Assembly (NCBI GenBank): GCA_024305405.1
Contig: JAKNDB010000068.1
Location: 12,025,501-12,089,500, forward strand
Reading direction: 5' to 3'
Length of the DNA: 64,000 bases
Origin: Dirofilaria immitis
Taxonomy: Eukaryota > Nematoda > Chromadorea > Rhabditida > Onchocercidae
The translations under genes and the position numbers were made by a program. Shown piece by piece: positions 40,935-54,722 of this stretch. The number at the start of each line of letters is the position of its first letter. The stretch's first letter is position 1. Under the pieces are notes generated by a model. It searched no databases and was not told the origin of the DNA. It worked only from the letters and a program-made list of their open reading frames with translations.

Positions 40935-42912
40935 GCGTGTATATATATATATGTAATGACAGATCGGCGATACGAAATGATTGCAATCTATCGCAGCCGT
41001 ATTCTTAATGTCGAACAGCTGCTACTGGTTGACTGGACAGTGTAACGGATTAGCTTGCGTATCTCTTTCGAAGCCACCGTGCAGACCCATTTCTACACCT
41101 ATTAAATGTGTGGTATATTCGCCAGTTGTTTTGAAACAATTTTCATTTGCTACTTATTAGCCTATCTCTGATACTTTCATACTTCACATCACTTGACATT
41201 TTGATCTTATCAATGATTATTCCTTGTCACATGACAAATCAACTCTTATTTTTTATCAAATAGCAAATCAGATAATTATATGGTAATTATGATAGCAATA
41301 TCTTACATTCTTGCATATAATAGCAATGATATATTTTTTCTTTAAATTTTTAAATTTAATTTTATTTGGATCACATAGGGAAGAGAGTGAAAACATATTT
41401 ACTTTTTTTATTATAAATTAAAATATATGGAATTAAAAAAAACTCAAAGGTGATTTGAACATATGAATTGATAGATTTTTTCCAGATAGATAGCTGCTGC
41501 TCGTGGTTTCATAGACTTTTATAATTTACTTTAGTGAGATTTTTCTACATTTTATTTCAGTTTTGATGTAAATTTTAAAATGAGCAGAGTATATTATAAA
41601 GATATAACAAATTTTCGAATTTTTTTCCCTTTTATTTTTTCTTTTTAAACTTTTCAGTAAGAACAAAATTTCGCAAAAGTTTGGAAAATCTAAATTTAAA
41701 ATATTGCAATGAGTCTGACAGAATAAAATGCTAAATTCTTTTATCGAACATTCTTTTTTATTTTTAATTAAAATGACAATAAGTTAAAAATTACAAATAA
41801 TTGAGACTAAACAATTTTTAAAAAATACTGAAAAAATGAAAATGCAAAATTAGAATTAAATCATAAACATCTCATTAGTATATTTTTATTTTCATGTCTA
41901 GGGTTTATTCCTTTATTTAAGCACTTATTGAAGAAATATTCATTTCTAAATATTAATGTGCAATGAAATATAAATATTTAAGACTTAATCTGACATTTTC
42001 AATTTTCTTTTGTTTTGAAAAAATAAATTAATTGAAAACGCTGAACGACGTGAACCTTTGCTTTGACTATAAATTAAATATGTCAAATGTAGGAGCATGG
42101 ATGAAAAAATTATTATTTTTGTACACGTCTTTTCTTTTGATATAATTTGAGGACTTGATAAGCATAATTGCATAGTTTGCTGTAATTTTAAGGTTCTTGG
42201 CTTTTAGGATATCAAGACAGAGTAATTCAGGATCATTCGACATAAGATATACCATATAAAAATTGAAAATATGCTAAAGGCTTAAGCTGTTTTTAGCAAC
42301 TTTTTCATTTCTTCAAATTTTAAATGATCTTGACTGTGTTTGTATGCAATCGTGAATATTTGTTATATGACATCGATCAATGAGTTCGACCACTAGCTGT
42401 TTGATTTATGTGGTGATTAGAATTTTATCATTAAAATACAAGGACATCACAATTCGAACTTCTCTTTTCCTTTCTTTTTCCTATTTTGTTTATTAACAAC
42501 AATGGTTTTATGATTCTGTTTTAAAATTTCTATATTGAATTTCCGATCCATTTATTAATTGATTCGTGATATTCATATCATTATATCATAGACTTTAGAA
42601 CCATAAGATTAGTTCATATGAAATATTAGTAATGTTATTAAGCAGCAGAATGTTATCATTTTAATGATTTGAATGAGATGCAAACTTTATGATGTTAAAA
42701 ATTTACGAAAGAAAAACTGATAAAAATTTATGAAAAATACAAATTGTAGAGTAAAAAATACAGTCTTTTGGCTTCATAAAAATTTATTTATCGTTTTATG
42801 TTCATAGAATTATATCATGCAGTGTTATCATGTAATGTTGCTGCAAAAATTTTTATTCAAAATTTAATTTGCATTTAAGGTATCGCCTCGTAATTAGCCG
42901 ACTTTAAGACGA
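39869..42912. other. divergent intergenic region, ARPC2 / SLC6
   Basis: About 3 kb between two divergently transcribed genes, so it should carry both promoters. It contains a GT/TA microsatellite (40871-40952). No X-box, RNA gene or convincing exon was seen; a 66-codon plus-strand frame at 39985-40185 is unsupported. Confidence 0.5.
40871..40952. repeat. microsatellite (GT)n (TA)n
   Basis: A GT run of about 37 bases passes directly into alternating TA with one gcgtg interruption. Confidence 0.95.
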
Positions 42913-45900
42913 ATGTCGACTAATAACAACCAGAGTGATGTGAGATGGTCTAACATTAATAATCGTTTATCTAATCAGCAGAATTCTCAGAATCGTCCAA
43001 ACACTGAAGGGATAGAAACAACACATAAGAGATCCTATCGGGATGCTAATTCGATCTATCCACCATTCTGTCGAAAGGTAAACCAAAGAATTATTCATAC
43101 TTGCTTCTCTTTCTTTATAATAGGTTATTTTAACTGACGACTTAACTGATTAAAAAAGTTAGAATTTCATTTTTTAAAATTGAAATTCCATTTATTTTAT
43201 TTTCTCAAGATTGTGAAATCCGAAAAAGAACATAATTGTCGTTATTTTAGTTAGACTTGAATATACCGGATTACATCCCCGAAGGCGATATCGAATTTCC
43301 CTTTGAAGATATTGATGATATCGGTGATGAAAATAAAATTCGTGGTAATTGGTCTTCAAGGATGGATTACCTCTTATCAGCTGTTGGTTTTATATTTAAT
43401 TTGGGAAATTTATGGAGGTATCTTTTTTCTCCACTAATTTTCTTCAGTATCTTTATTTATAATCTGGAAAATTGGGGATTGCTCTGCATCTATGTTTTTT
43501 TTCAAAATTATTAGTTTTTCAGGTTCCCATACTATTGTCGAATAAATGGTGGTGGATCATTCTGTTTCTGTTATATTCTCCTAATGTTAATTGCGGGTTT
43601 GCCAGTTTTGTTTATGGAACTTGCATTAGGCCAGTTTCCAAGTGTGGGTTGTCTTTCCGTATGGAAAGTTGTACCATTATTTAAAGGCTGGTTTGCATTT
43701 ATGAACTTTGCTATAAACATAATTTTAAAATTAAATTTCTTATTTTATAAGAATCGTTGTTCGAGTTAATTCCAGTTATGTTCTATAATCCTGCAATCAT
43801 TATTCGAATATTGTAATCTTGATCGTAATATAGCTGATTGACAGATATTTATAACAGTCTATAATTTAAATTTTTAATATTCACTCTTTTCCTTTCCTTT
43901 ATTCTAATAAATAAGAGCCATTCACGTTAATAATGATATTATAAATTCCACGAACTGCTTTTTAGGTATTGGTATCGCGATGTTCATGGTATCATGTGTC
44001 CTATGTATATATTACAGTGCCATTGCCGCATGGGCAATATCTTATTTCATTAGTTCGTTCAAATTTGCGTTACCGTGGGCTACCTGCAATAATGATTGGA
44101 ATTCGATAAGTAAATTATTTGATTGTTTTTACAGTTAGTAATTAGTATAGATGGTAGAATAGTTATGGTGTTTTTTTTTAAAGTACTTTTATGTATTAAA
44201 TTCAAAATATCGATATAGTGATGGCATTTCTGTACATTTTTTATATGTCGTTTCGTTATCTTTTTTCAATATGATACCATTATTTCTTATGATTCATGAT
44301 GTACCTATCCAGATTTATTTTGCACTGTGTTTTTTATCGCACTGTTCTTGCTAAGAATTTAATTCCTTTCTTTATTTTCAGAATGCTCAGTTTGGAATCG
44401 AGATAGTGTTGCCAGTTGCATTCTTCAAAACGGTACCTTACTTCGTAATGGTTCCTGTCTAATTGATAAAGAATATTTGAGCGGTAATTCATCGATTCTT
44501 GAGATTGCATCATTTGATATCGATGAGCATGTATTACCAAGTGCTGAGTACTTACAGTAAGGTTTTTTATGCGCTCAAAATTTGATTTGCATAGCTGTTT
44601 CGATGCTCTTCAGAATATACATTCAAATTACTTTGATATTTATTGAGTTAAAATAATGCTATAAAGGTTTGAAATTGTTCGGTTATGAAACAATTCAGAA
44701 GCGTGACGCAAGATTTTATATTTAATTTAAATTTTTTTGAAGACGAGATTTTTCAAGAGATAGAGCTCCCTGTCCTCTTGCAGAAACTTACTTTTTGTTT
44801 TCTTTTCCAATTTATTTTCTATTATATAATTGTCGCTGTTATAGTAACGAGGTACTGCTGATGTCAGATCGTTTCGACAAAGTTAATCCAATCAACTGGC
44901 ACCTTGCACTCTATTTATTAATGGCATGGTTTATCGTTTTCTTGTCTGCTTTTAAAGGAGTCAAATCATCCGGAAAGGTAATAAGATGTATATTTATCAT
45001 AGAATCAATATGATTACGCATTCTCATTTAATAGTGCAAGTTCGAATGTAGAGATGTAAATCATATTTCTTGCGTATGCTTTATATATTTTTCAATATAA
45101 ATGTATGATAACCATTAAACTGGACCTATTACTCGTCAGATAATATTTTGGGAATGTTTTTGTTTTCTTCGAGAGTTCAAAATGCTGAGAACCTAATTTA
45201 CAGTGCAGTGGATTGTGAATTACTGTGATTCATTTTTCACTCTAAAATGCTGTAAATTGATGATCTGGATATTCGAGAACCTAATTGTTGCTCAATATTT
45301 AATTGCAATTTTCTCGAAAAATCAAAATATTTCAGGCTGTTTATGTTGTCGTCATAGCATCATATATGGTCCTATTTGTATTATTCGTCCGTTTTCTGAC
45401 ATTGCCAGGTTCTGTCGCGGGTCTCATTTATTTTTACACACCAGCATGGAAATTCTTAGCTGATTTGACGGTGAATATTTACTGTAGTTTTTAATATTTA
45501 CTGTGGATTTTTTTTCAGAAAGGTTTGCAAGAATTAAAAAAATCTACTTAATATATATATTACTAAATTTGTTTAAGCGAAGAGTGTAATAAATGTTTGT
45601 CTTTTTAACTTCAGTCACTTTATTATTCAGGTGTGGGGTACAGCTGCTGGACAGGTATTTTATTCTTTATTGTGTTGCACTGGCGGTTTGATAACACTTG
45701 CAAGTTATAACAAATTTCACAATAACATTTTGAAGTGAGTGTTTATGTCATCAAATAAATAAAATTTCAATACTTTTCAGGATTTAGATTGTCTATGCAT
45801 CGATGACTGTTTATTTTATGTATTTATGTTTAGCTAATTCATTTCTTTTATTATTTTTTCACATAAATGGTAGTTATATATGTTTATCATGTAAACCCAT

Positions 45901-48462
45901 TATTCTTTATAGGGATGCTTGGATTTTATGCATTGTCGATATTACAACATCACTATTTTGTGGAGCACTAGCATCATCAGCTATTGGATTTCTATGTTAT
46001 GAACTAGAACTTCCGCTTGAAAGATTTAATTTTAAAGGTTATTTTTGATTGGTTTCGAAAATTTATTCAATCCTTGAAAATCATCGATTCACGTTTCATT
46101 TTATTACTTTTCGCTTTTGAAAATGTGATTTTTTATAAATTTCATTTATTTTTCTCGATAATTTCATTTTTCAATACTTAAGAAACAATTGAATTTGTAA
46201 AAGTTATAGGTGGTGCGCAACTTATATTTGTTTATCTGCCAGAAGCAATTGCAAAATTACCAGTTGCACCAATTTATTCCATATTATATTTCGCAATGAT
46301 TATGACAATAATTTTAACAACAATGGTAAGTTGTTAAAAATTATTTTTACTTAAATATTTGAAGAATTATGTGAGATTTAATTACTATATAATTGCAACA
46401 GTGATATGAATTAAATTTAGAATGTAACAATGGAAACAATTGTATCGGCGATTTGCGATGAATTTCCTGAACGTTTGCGACGTAATCACCGTCATGTTCT
46501 AGCCTTTACATGTGTCATATTTTATGTACTTGGTATACCTCTCTGCGCTGCCGTAAGTTATAATTTTTGGTTTCTTTTTTCTTGAAATTCACAGTAATTT
46601 TGTATATTACAAAATTTTGTATATTACAAAACGATTCTGTTTTGAAATTGAATGTTGTTATTTTGCATTCGGATTTTAGATAAATTATTATTTAGGCTGG
46701 TTTTACTGGTTGTTGTTGTTGGATTACTTTACAACGACTTGGACATTACTCTTATTAGCATTTCTGGAATGTATGGCTATTTCATGGGCATACGGTTCTT
46801 CCTTTTCTTTTTTTTCCATTCTCAATTTTACTTGTTTTTCAATATCTCTTACATACTATTCATAACAAATCGTTTTACTTTTTTTTTTCTTGAAATTAGT
46901 ACTTTAAATATAAATTGCTGGGAAGCATCGAGTATGGAGAAAATCAATGGAATAATACGGATTAATATATATAGGATAATTTGAGTTATCAAACTGAAAG
47001 ACTCTTCTATGCAAAAGATAGCATTGATGTCAGCGACAAAAAAGTAAAGAAAGCCTGCTGCTGCATTCAGATTATTTTTAATCATTCAAAACATACTTTT
47101 TAAATGTTCGATTATCCGTATTGATTTTGTCCATACTTTGTGTCCTTTTATGAATTAAAAGAATTCAGCCCTTTTCCAGGCGTTGATAATTTTTGGACAA
47201 CATTAAATGGATGGTTGGTTTTATCCACCACCATATATTGTGTGGAAAATTTTATGGAAATTTGTTTGTCCGTTTATATATCTTGTAAGTATTTTTTGAA
47301 AATTATGCATGCTTAATTGAAGAGCATGTTACATTATAATACGATATTTTCAGAAATGTTTATTCGCAAAGATCTAGAATTCAATGATTAGTTCTCTTTT
47401 CAACTATTGCATACTCTTGAAAGATATGCATTAATTATTTGCTGTAGGCATTGCTATCATTGGCTTGGTTTGCTTATAAACCTATAGAATATGAAAAATA
47501 CAAATATCCCATATACGCGGAACGTATTGGTTGGGGTATTTCGCTTGCACCGCTGCTTGCTATTCCCGTAACAACTGTGGTGAAATTTTGTTCAACAAAA
47601 GGGACATTTATTCAACGATGGTTGGATTTGTTTTGTCCAGAAAATGAATGGGGTCCAGCATTGGCCATTCACCGTGCAGAGTATTACCCGTTGCAAATCC
47701 CTGAAGCTAGGCGGCTCATTTTACCGCCGCCACAAAAAGAGGTTTTTTTAATCCCAATTAAATGAAATAAACGTTTTGAATGGAAATTTCTGACCCAAAA
47801 TAAATTTTTAGTGCTATTCATATCATAATAGAGCAATTCATAAATAGGCATTGGGGAATTAAAAAATATGATATTTATGGATGAACTTTTTTAACTGTTG
47901 GCTAGAATGCTGTTGTTAAAATTCCTTAGTTTATATTTTTCGAAAGAGCAAAGATAAAATGAGGGGTAGCATAAACCTTGTGTATGTATTTGTGTATGTA
48001 TGTGTATAGTATGTATGTATGTATATATATTTGTGTGTATGTATGTATGTATATATATATTTGTGTGTATGTATGTATGTATATATATGTTTGTATGTAT
48101 GTGTGTTTGTATATGTGTATATGTATGTACGTATATATATATGTATGTATGTATCTATGTATCTATGTATATCTATGTTTCTGACCCTGATCTCTCTGCA
48201 AAGAAATATGTTTACAACAGATTCTTTCCTAAATTTTTCAAATAACAAATTTCATTTCAAATAACAAATTTCATTGTTTTGGTTTTATCATATTTCTTCA
48301 TTTCTCTTTTTGCAGCCCATTAATGGTTATGACGGTTTTACACGTTTTAGCGAAATTGTAGAAAAACAGAAGATGCAAGCTGGATCGACATCAGGACGGT
48401 GTATGGAAAAAATGAATTTTTGCCAGCATTCGAGCGTGAAACTGCTATATGAGATGATTTAA
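42913..48462 (+). CDS. SLC6 (Na+/Cl- neurotransmitter symporter family) transporter, divergent
   Basis: Twelve-helix NSS-family membrane protein of about 750 residues. Exons: 42913-43077, 43251-43417, 43523-43686, 43966-44109, 44382-44556, 44845-44977, 45336-45470, 45631-45734, 45913-46037, 46183-46325, 46421-46552, 46680-46794, 47180-47284, 47448-47741, 48316-48462. Family marks: [47 protein letters not shown], a long second extracellular loop with cysteines, [39 protein letters not shown]. Changes at ion sites: TM1 has Asn where monoamine carriers have Asp, and TM8 has LTTMN in place of GLDSQ. Intron 3 seems to begin GC. The frame breaks near 47204-47208. The substrate cannot be inferred; closest in type to C. 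elegans snf genes. Confidence 0.9.
47978..48180. repeat. microsatellite (GTAT)n with higher-order units
   Basis: GTAT tetranucleotide tract in the last intron of the SLC6 gene. Inside it a unit of about 30 bp (TA run, ttgtgtgta, three gtat copies) is repeated two to three times. It explains Tyr/Met/Cys-repeat frames on both strands. Confidence 0.95.
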
Positions 48463-51400
48463 ACATAGGTGGTAATTTAAGCGAACTTAAATAACTTTTT
48501 TAAACATGGAATGTTGCTTCATTATTTTACTTGTTCTTTCTATAAATTTTTAAATTAAATTTTGAAGATTAATTTTTAGAATAGCAATTCAAAAGCATAT
48601 TTATGTACATAAAATTAAATTTTTGATTATTTGTGGAAGATGAAAAAAGTAAAACTATGAATTGACATCTTATTTCATATACTTTCATTTATCATTAAAC
48701 ATTATTCTGTATTTCTATGATGAAAGATAGTCCAGTCTAATATACATGTCGGTGAATCGCGCTAAATGCATTTAATTACTTTATATTTTTCAAAATTGGC
48801 GTATTCATATTTGAAAATGTATGACTAAGCCATTTATGACATTTTCTTTCTTTGCGGATTTAAAATATCTGCAGGTACGAAGGCATTATTTAAATGCAGC
48901 AAATTCATATGTGAAAAGCCGCATTGTATGTTAGAATTTTGAAATATTGCAAACGAAAAATTTAGGTAAACTCAGTCCAAATGCATTTTTACCGTTCGTT
49001 CGCATGAACAATTTTTAATTTTTCCCGCCTATTTCTTATATGATATAAACTTGAAGTCTTGCAGAATTTAAACTCTTTAGTTTTCTAATACAATGATTCA
49101 TTTCGTTTTATAAGAACTTTTATTTCAATTTCAAAAGTGTATTATTTTTTTAATCGAAATAACTTATAGTTGATTAATGAAATTTGAACTTTAATGAAGC
49201 AAATACTTTTCTCTTTCCTTTCTTCATCTGTTTAGTTTGTTTTGCTCTGCAAGTTTAGTAGGCGCCTCACATCTTATTCATTTCATCCTGCTTTTTGTTA
49301 TCCACTTTTTTTTTTTGGAAATAAAACAAATATTTTTTTTTCGCTGGAATTTTTAATCATTAATATTCCTTCAACTTGCCATTCTTTTTTTGTTCTATGG
49401 CCAGTTTCCAGTTTCTTCCTTTCCTCATTTTTGTGATGGAAAGAATTGTATTACTTTCATTCGAACCTCAATTATTGTTGGATTTATTTTCATTCCCACT
49501 AAATTTGGGTTTATTTTGTTAAGTTTTTTTGTTAAATGTTAGATCTTTAATGCTTATATGATGCAAGGAATTAGGCATATAAGCTAGAGAAGCTCTGATA
49601 GCTTCAATTTCAATATAGCAAGTTTAAGATCAAGGAATTTCCTGAATTTTTAGAAAAACCTTTCAAAGGTTTTCATTAGCATATCGGGATAGATTTTAGA
49701 CTTACAAGATATGAAATTGCAGAATTACTAATAGCTGTTTGAAAGAGAAATTCCATATGCAGCTGCTTGTAATTAAAATTTTTTTTTTGGTATTGGTTCA
49801 ATAATTTAAACAATGAGTTATTCTAGGTTTCCATCATACGTTTTCATTGTTTTTGTTTATTTCCTTTCATCTTGAAATTATTTCTGAATCTATAGCCTGT
49901 CCTGTAATACATTTTTTCATGCTTATTATTTTTATATTACTGCTCGTATTATTATAGATCAATAATTATTTTGGCATAATATTCATATTATTTCACAATA
50001 TATTAGAACATGATTTATGCATAGTTCATAGTTATTTTTCGCAAAAATTTCTGGTGATTTGTCAATTTTTTTCTGATTGATTTTCTAGCTGGAAATCGAT
50101 GCTAGCGTGTTTCTCTTTGGATACAGTCAGGAAATTCTGAGAATTTTTGAAAAAGAAAGTTCTTCATAGATTTGTTGAATTTCCCATAAAGGAAAAAAGC
50201 TTTTCTCAGATTTCTTTTCTTTATCGGAAATTCTAAATGGAAAAAAATTATGCTTAAATTTACGATCGATTTGTTATTCGTCAATTTCAACGACGAATGG
50301 ACATTTCCAAAACTTTTATCTAGTCGTTAGATCAGCGATATTGGCTTAAGCTGCAAGAAAATTCAAGAAAGTTTTTTTAGTCTTTTCCCCAAGACGAAAT
50401 CCAAAAATCCCTTCTTCCTCCATTCTGCTTCAACTTCTACATGATTTGTTACTTGATCAATTACCAAGGATTCCTTTCTTTGGCAAGAACGGAATCCTTA
50501 CAGAATGGATTTTTACAACTACTTTCATTATTATTTAGTAAATATTTCATTAATTGTCGACAAAAATGATTGGGATAACTTTTAATCATATTTTTTAAAT
50601 TATTTATTTTTTCTCAAATTTTTTTGTTCTGTTCAAAAATAAGTTTTTTGTAATATATGCAGTAAAGTGATGACAAAAATATCACTAGTTATTAATGTTG
50701 CAATTTAATTTCGCATTTCTTGGAAGTAAAATTTCAAAGATGAGAAATTGATGCAAGTCACTTCTGATCTTTTTTCCCTTCAAATTTTTTCAAAATCCAT
50801 AGATATGTTGCAAAGTTTTAAGTTTTGTTTCTATAAGATTAAAATTGTAATAATTTTGAGCTTTTCTCATCATTAATCAGTTTTTTTCTAAGAATTTTTT
50901 CCTTTTATAAGTAATTAATTTGCGAAGAGAATGTAGGATGTAGCAAAACCATCCAAACGTTTTAATTGTTTTCCTTTCTTCAACTTTTTTTTTTTTAGTG
51001 TATGTATTATAAATGCTTAAGTTATTTGGTTATAAGTTCTTTTTGTTGATTAATGATAAATTTCACTTCTTTTATAGAAAAAATAAAAATGGTGAATTCG
51101 ATTTTATTTCTTTATTTGGTTACTATATCATTTATTATATAATTGTTTTTCGAATATGTAATTCAGTTGATTATTCATATAAAGTTGATCATTTAATAAT
51201 TCTTTTATAATATAGTGTGATAATATCTTAAATCATATTATCTATTATTATTATCTGGTTTTCAAATTTCAAATTCTTTGTGAAATTTTACTGATCATTT
51301 AGAAGAAAAATTTAATATAAATAAATTTAGAAGAGAAATATAATATAAGTACTTCATATGACAATATACAATGGGGAAAATAAAATAAATAAGAGGAAAC

Positions 51401-52365
51401 AATAAAAGGGAGGCGATTATTTTATTAATTCTCGAAATTGACAATAATTAAGTTCTTATTATGAAGAAATAATGAAATACAATAATTCACATTGTTGATA
51501 TTAGAATAAAAATTAGAAGAATCTTGAAATGAAAAAAAAAAACATAGATAGTGCGACAAATTGTTAATTTTTAAATCCTTTCTTGAATAGATCGATTGAT
51601 AATATTGATAATAATTTTTTTATCTCATTTTTATAATCGTTGCAAGTTTTTTTCAATAAAATTTTGATTTGAACAATCGGTTGTCCGATCTGATCATTTG
51701 AACAGGGAAGTTTTTGTCATGGTAGTTTTTTGCTATTGCTGATCAAATTGATTTGAAATCGATAGGAATCATACTTTTTTCATGGTCTGGTATCATCATT
51801 CTTCGATCTCTGCTGTCTTTTTTCCGATGTAATATATATGACTCGGATCTTTGCTGATCTTTATTCTTCAATCGTAAAACATGCCATATTTTTCGAACCT
51901 ACAGCTATTGTACTATTATGTTTACCGTTAGTTACAGAACTTTGGTATTAGTTTATCAGTTCACAACCAATTTTGATAATCATATGTTCAATTTTACTAA
52001 TCATATGTTCAATCAATAAAAAATTGGCACATTCATTTTTAGTATTACTTGGAATAATCTTAAAAATTAATCTCGGAATTTTCCAGGTATTTCATTTAAA
52101 CATTTTCTTTTCCGTAATAATTTGTCCGTGACAAGTTGGATTTGGCACTGACACTGACTATTCTGCGAATTATTATATTTATTTTCGCAATTTCCGAAGT
52201 TTTAATGTGGGAAATATGATCTAATAGGATTGTCGAACAATGAATTACTTTCAATAAATGTCTATAAAAAGCTCATTTAAGTTCTTTTTAAGTTATCCAT
52301 GTCACAGTGTATATTTCATTTTTTAATTTGAAAAATTTAGTTTTAAAATTTCAGGATTTTTAGCT
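48463..52365. other. intergenic region, SLC6 / TMEM120
   Basis: About 3.9 kb of AT-rich, T-rich sequence between two plus-strand genes. No exon, RNA gene or repeat family recognised; open frames are low-complexity Phe/Leu/Ser. Confidence 0.5.
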
Positions 52366-54722
52366 ATGACAGATGATAAAAACTCATTTCGGCAAATATT
52401 TGACGAGTGGCGTTCGTTGAAAGATGAATTTGAAGGCATTGAGGTTTGAAGTTTCTCTTCTTTTTCTTCTATTATATTATATATAATTGGTGGGAATAAT
52501 GTGTGGAAAATGTTTTAAGAACATAATCTTTTGACATATATAATTAGTTCTTATGATCTGAGAGATGGATATATCTTTGTCTTTTGTATGTATATTTATT
52601 TGTCTTTATGCTATACTTTACATACTATCAAGGATTTAAATTAGCATTATGTGCTATAAATAGCGTAAATATTACTCCTCTAAATCAAAGTTTGAAAAAT
52701 TGAAGGAAATTTTTTCAGGACCGTCATCGTATATATTTGGGCAAATTACAAGAAATATCTAAATTGCAAGAAGGATGTCAAAAAGCAGTGAAGCATTGTT
52801 TGTATCGGTTATCCAAGATAAACGAATCTCTTAAAAGGTTGTTTTTGAGTTAAATTAAAATCTGTTGTGAAAATTCGGATTTATCTTCTTTTTAGGCTGT
52901 GCGTTTGTACAGTATGTGATTATATTATTTCTCAAATGTGATTCGTTTTTAGTTTAAAAGGTAAACAGCAACTTGAAAACGCTGAATATTTAACAAAAAT
53001 GAAAGCTGATATGGCCGAATTAGACAGGAGAGCACAAGATATGAAAGGTGAATTACCCGTGCAGAATAATGGGTAAGTAATTATGTACTTAATTGATATT
53101 TCAAAAGAATTTTGCATAATTTAAGGCGAAACGTGCGGATTAGTTTTCTGTAATATTGCTTAAAGCTATGCATTCATTAGATTTCTTTATAATTGATTTT
53201 AATTACAAGGTAAAAAAACCTTTTAATGACAATGATTAATGGTGAACGGAATTTTAGATTGTATTTATCGATTATTCTCGGTAGTAACTTGAATGTATCA
53301 CTAATGAATAAAGATGATCGTTATCGATATAAAAAGAATACGAGAAGTTTAAAGTTACCGTAAATTATGCTCTGCTGTGTCTTCTTTTTCTTGCTTTAAT
53401 ATTTACATCCAGGTTCGTTTTTCCTATTGAAGGAAAATAAAAGTATCGTTAAACAAAAAGAACTTGTTTCCTTCAATATATATCATGTTAGATTATTCTG
53501 TTATTTTATCACTACATGATTAGTAAGACTTAATGCAGAATCGTAATGATTTCTCTAATTATAACTTTTATTCTCGATATATATCGCAATTAAAAATTTT
53601 CTTTTTTATTTTAGAATTCTTGATTTAATAATAAATTTTACGTTGGTCTGGTTTTATTGTACCTTAACAATACGTGAATCGATATTACGAATTAATGGAT
53701 CAAGGTATCATTGTATTTTGTCCTTTTTTTGAAAGTTTTCTGCTATTAATATCTAAATTAACAGAAATAGAGCTCTCCTAATAATTTTACCATAATTTTA
53801 GAATTAAAGGCTGGTGGATAATGCATCATTACGTTTCTTGCGTGCTTTCTGGTATAACTGTAACATGGGGAGATGGCGAATGTTATCGAAGTTTTCGGAC
53901 ACAGTTCATCACGTTTTGTTTTTATTTGTCTTTTGTTCAGGTTTGTTAATATATTTGATTTATAGGTTTTTGTGAAATTGTCAAGCAAAATTTTTATCTT
54001 TTATGGATTATTCTCTACCAAATATGATATTTTCATTTTTAGCTTTTGCAATGCCGTTATCAAACTGGATGTCTGCGACGTTTGCATGCGTTGGGACAGC
54101 GATATAGCATGGATGTATCCGTCGGTAAGATTCCGAAGAAATTGTAAGAAATCTTCAAATTACTGTCTAAATTATTTCTTATTTTTTATGTTGTTTCTTA
54201 TTTCAGAAGGATTTAGCAGCTGGATGTTCAAAGGACTAACTTTCTTAATACCGTTTCTTGTGTCATCTTATATTTTCCAATTTTACAATTCCTATAAATT
54301 ATTTTACCTATCAAAAGCATCAATTTGTATCAGTCAGTGGCAGGTAATTATATCAGAAAAAATTTGACTATCAATTATTGCAATCAAAAATTTGATCATC
54401 ACATTTTATAGTTAGCTTATTAAGTGATCAAATAACAAATAAATTTGAAGTTAAAGCCAAACATGAGAAATATATCTAGGATGGGGATGTAAAAAAGGAT
54501 TCAATATATATTTCTAATTTAAAATCCTGCTGTGTAAGCTAAATAATTTATCTCATGCTATAGATACAAGTTCTTTCATATGGATTCTTCATAGTGGCTT
54601 GCTGCAATATGTTCACATTGCTTTCTGTCATTATGAATAAATGGACGCAAAGTCGACAGACAAGTGCTTTAGCAGCTCTTCGATCCAAATATCGTGCGAG
54701 CTCACCTGCTAAAATGGATTGA
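52366..54722 (+). CDS. TMEM120 (TACAN-like) membrane protein
   Basis: Multi-pass membrane protein family with an N-terminal coiled coil. Proposed roles include nuclear-envelope function in fat cells and a disputed mechanosensitive channel; the fold resembles ELOVL enzymes. Exons: 52366-52443, 52719-52837, 52953-53072, 53258-53412, 53615-53704, 53802-53940, 54043-54124, 54207-54343, 54564-54722. Signature matches: coiled coil [58 protein letters not shown] with the conserved His-His, [32 protein letters not shown]. One A appears missing at 53355-53358, where [11 protein letters not shown] would continue in frame. An acceptor-like tttcag/ttttag lies just before the ATG, consistent with trans-splicing. 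Confidence 0.93.

Noticed and set aside
47931..48264. Overlapping frames up to 105 codons on both strands
   Set aside because: Products of the GTAT tract within the last SLC6 intron.
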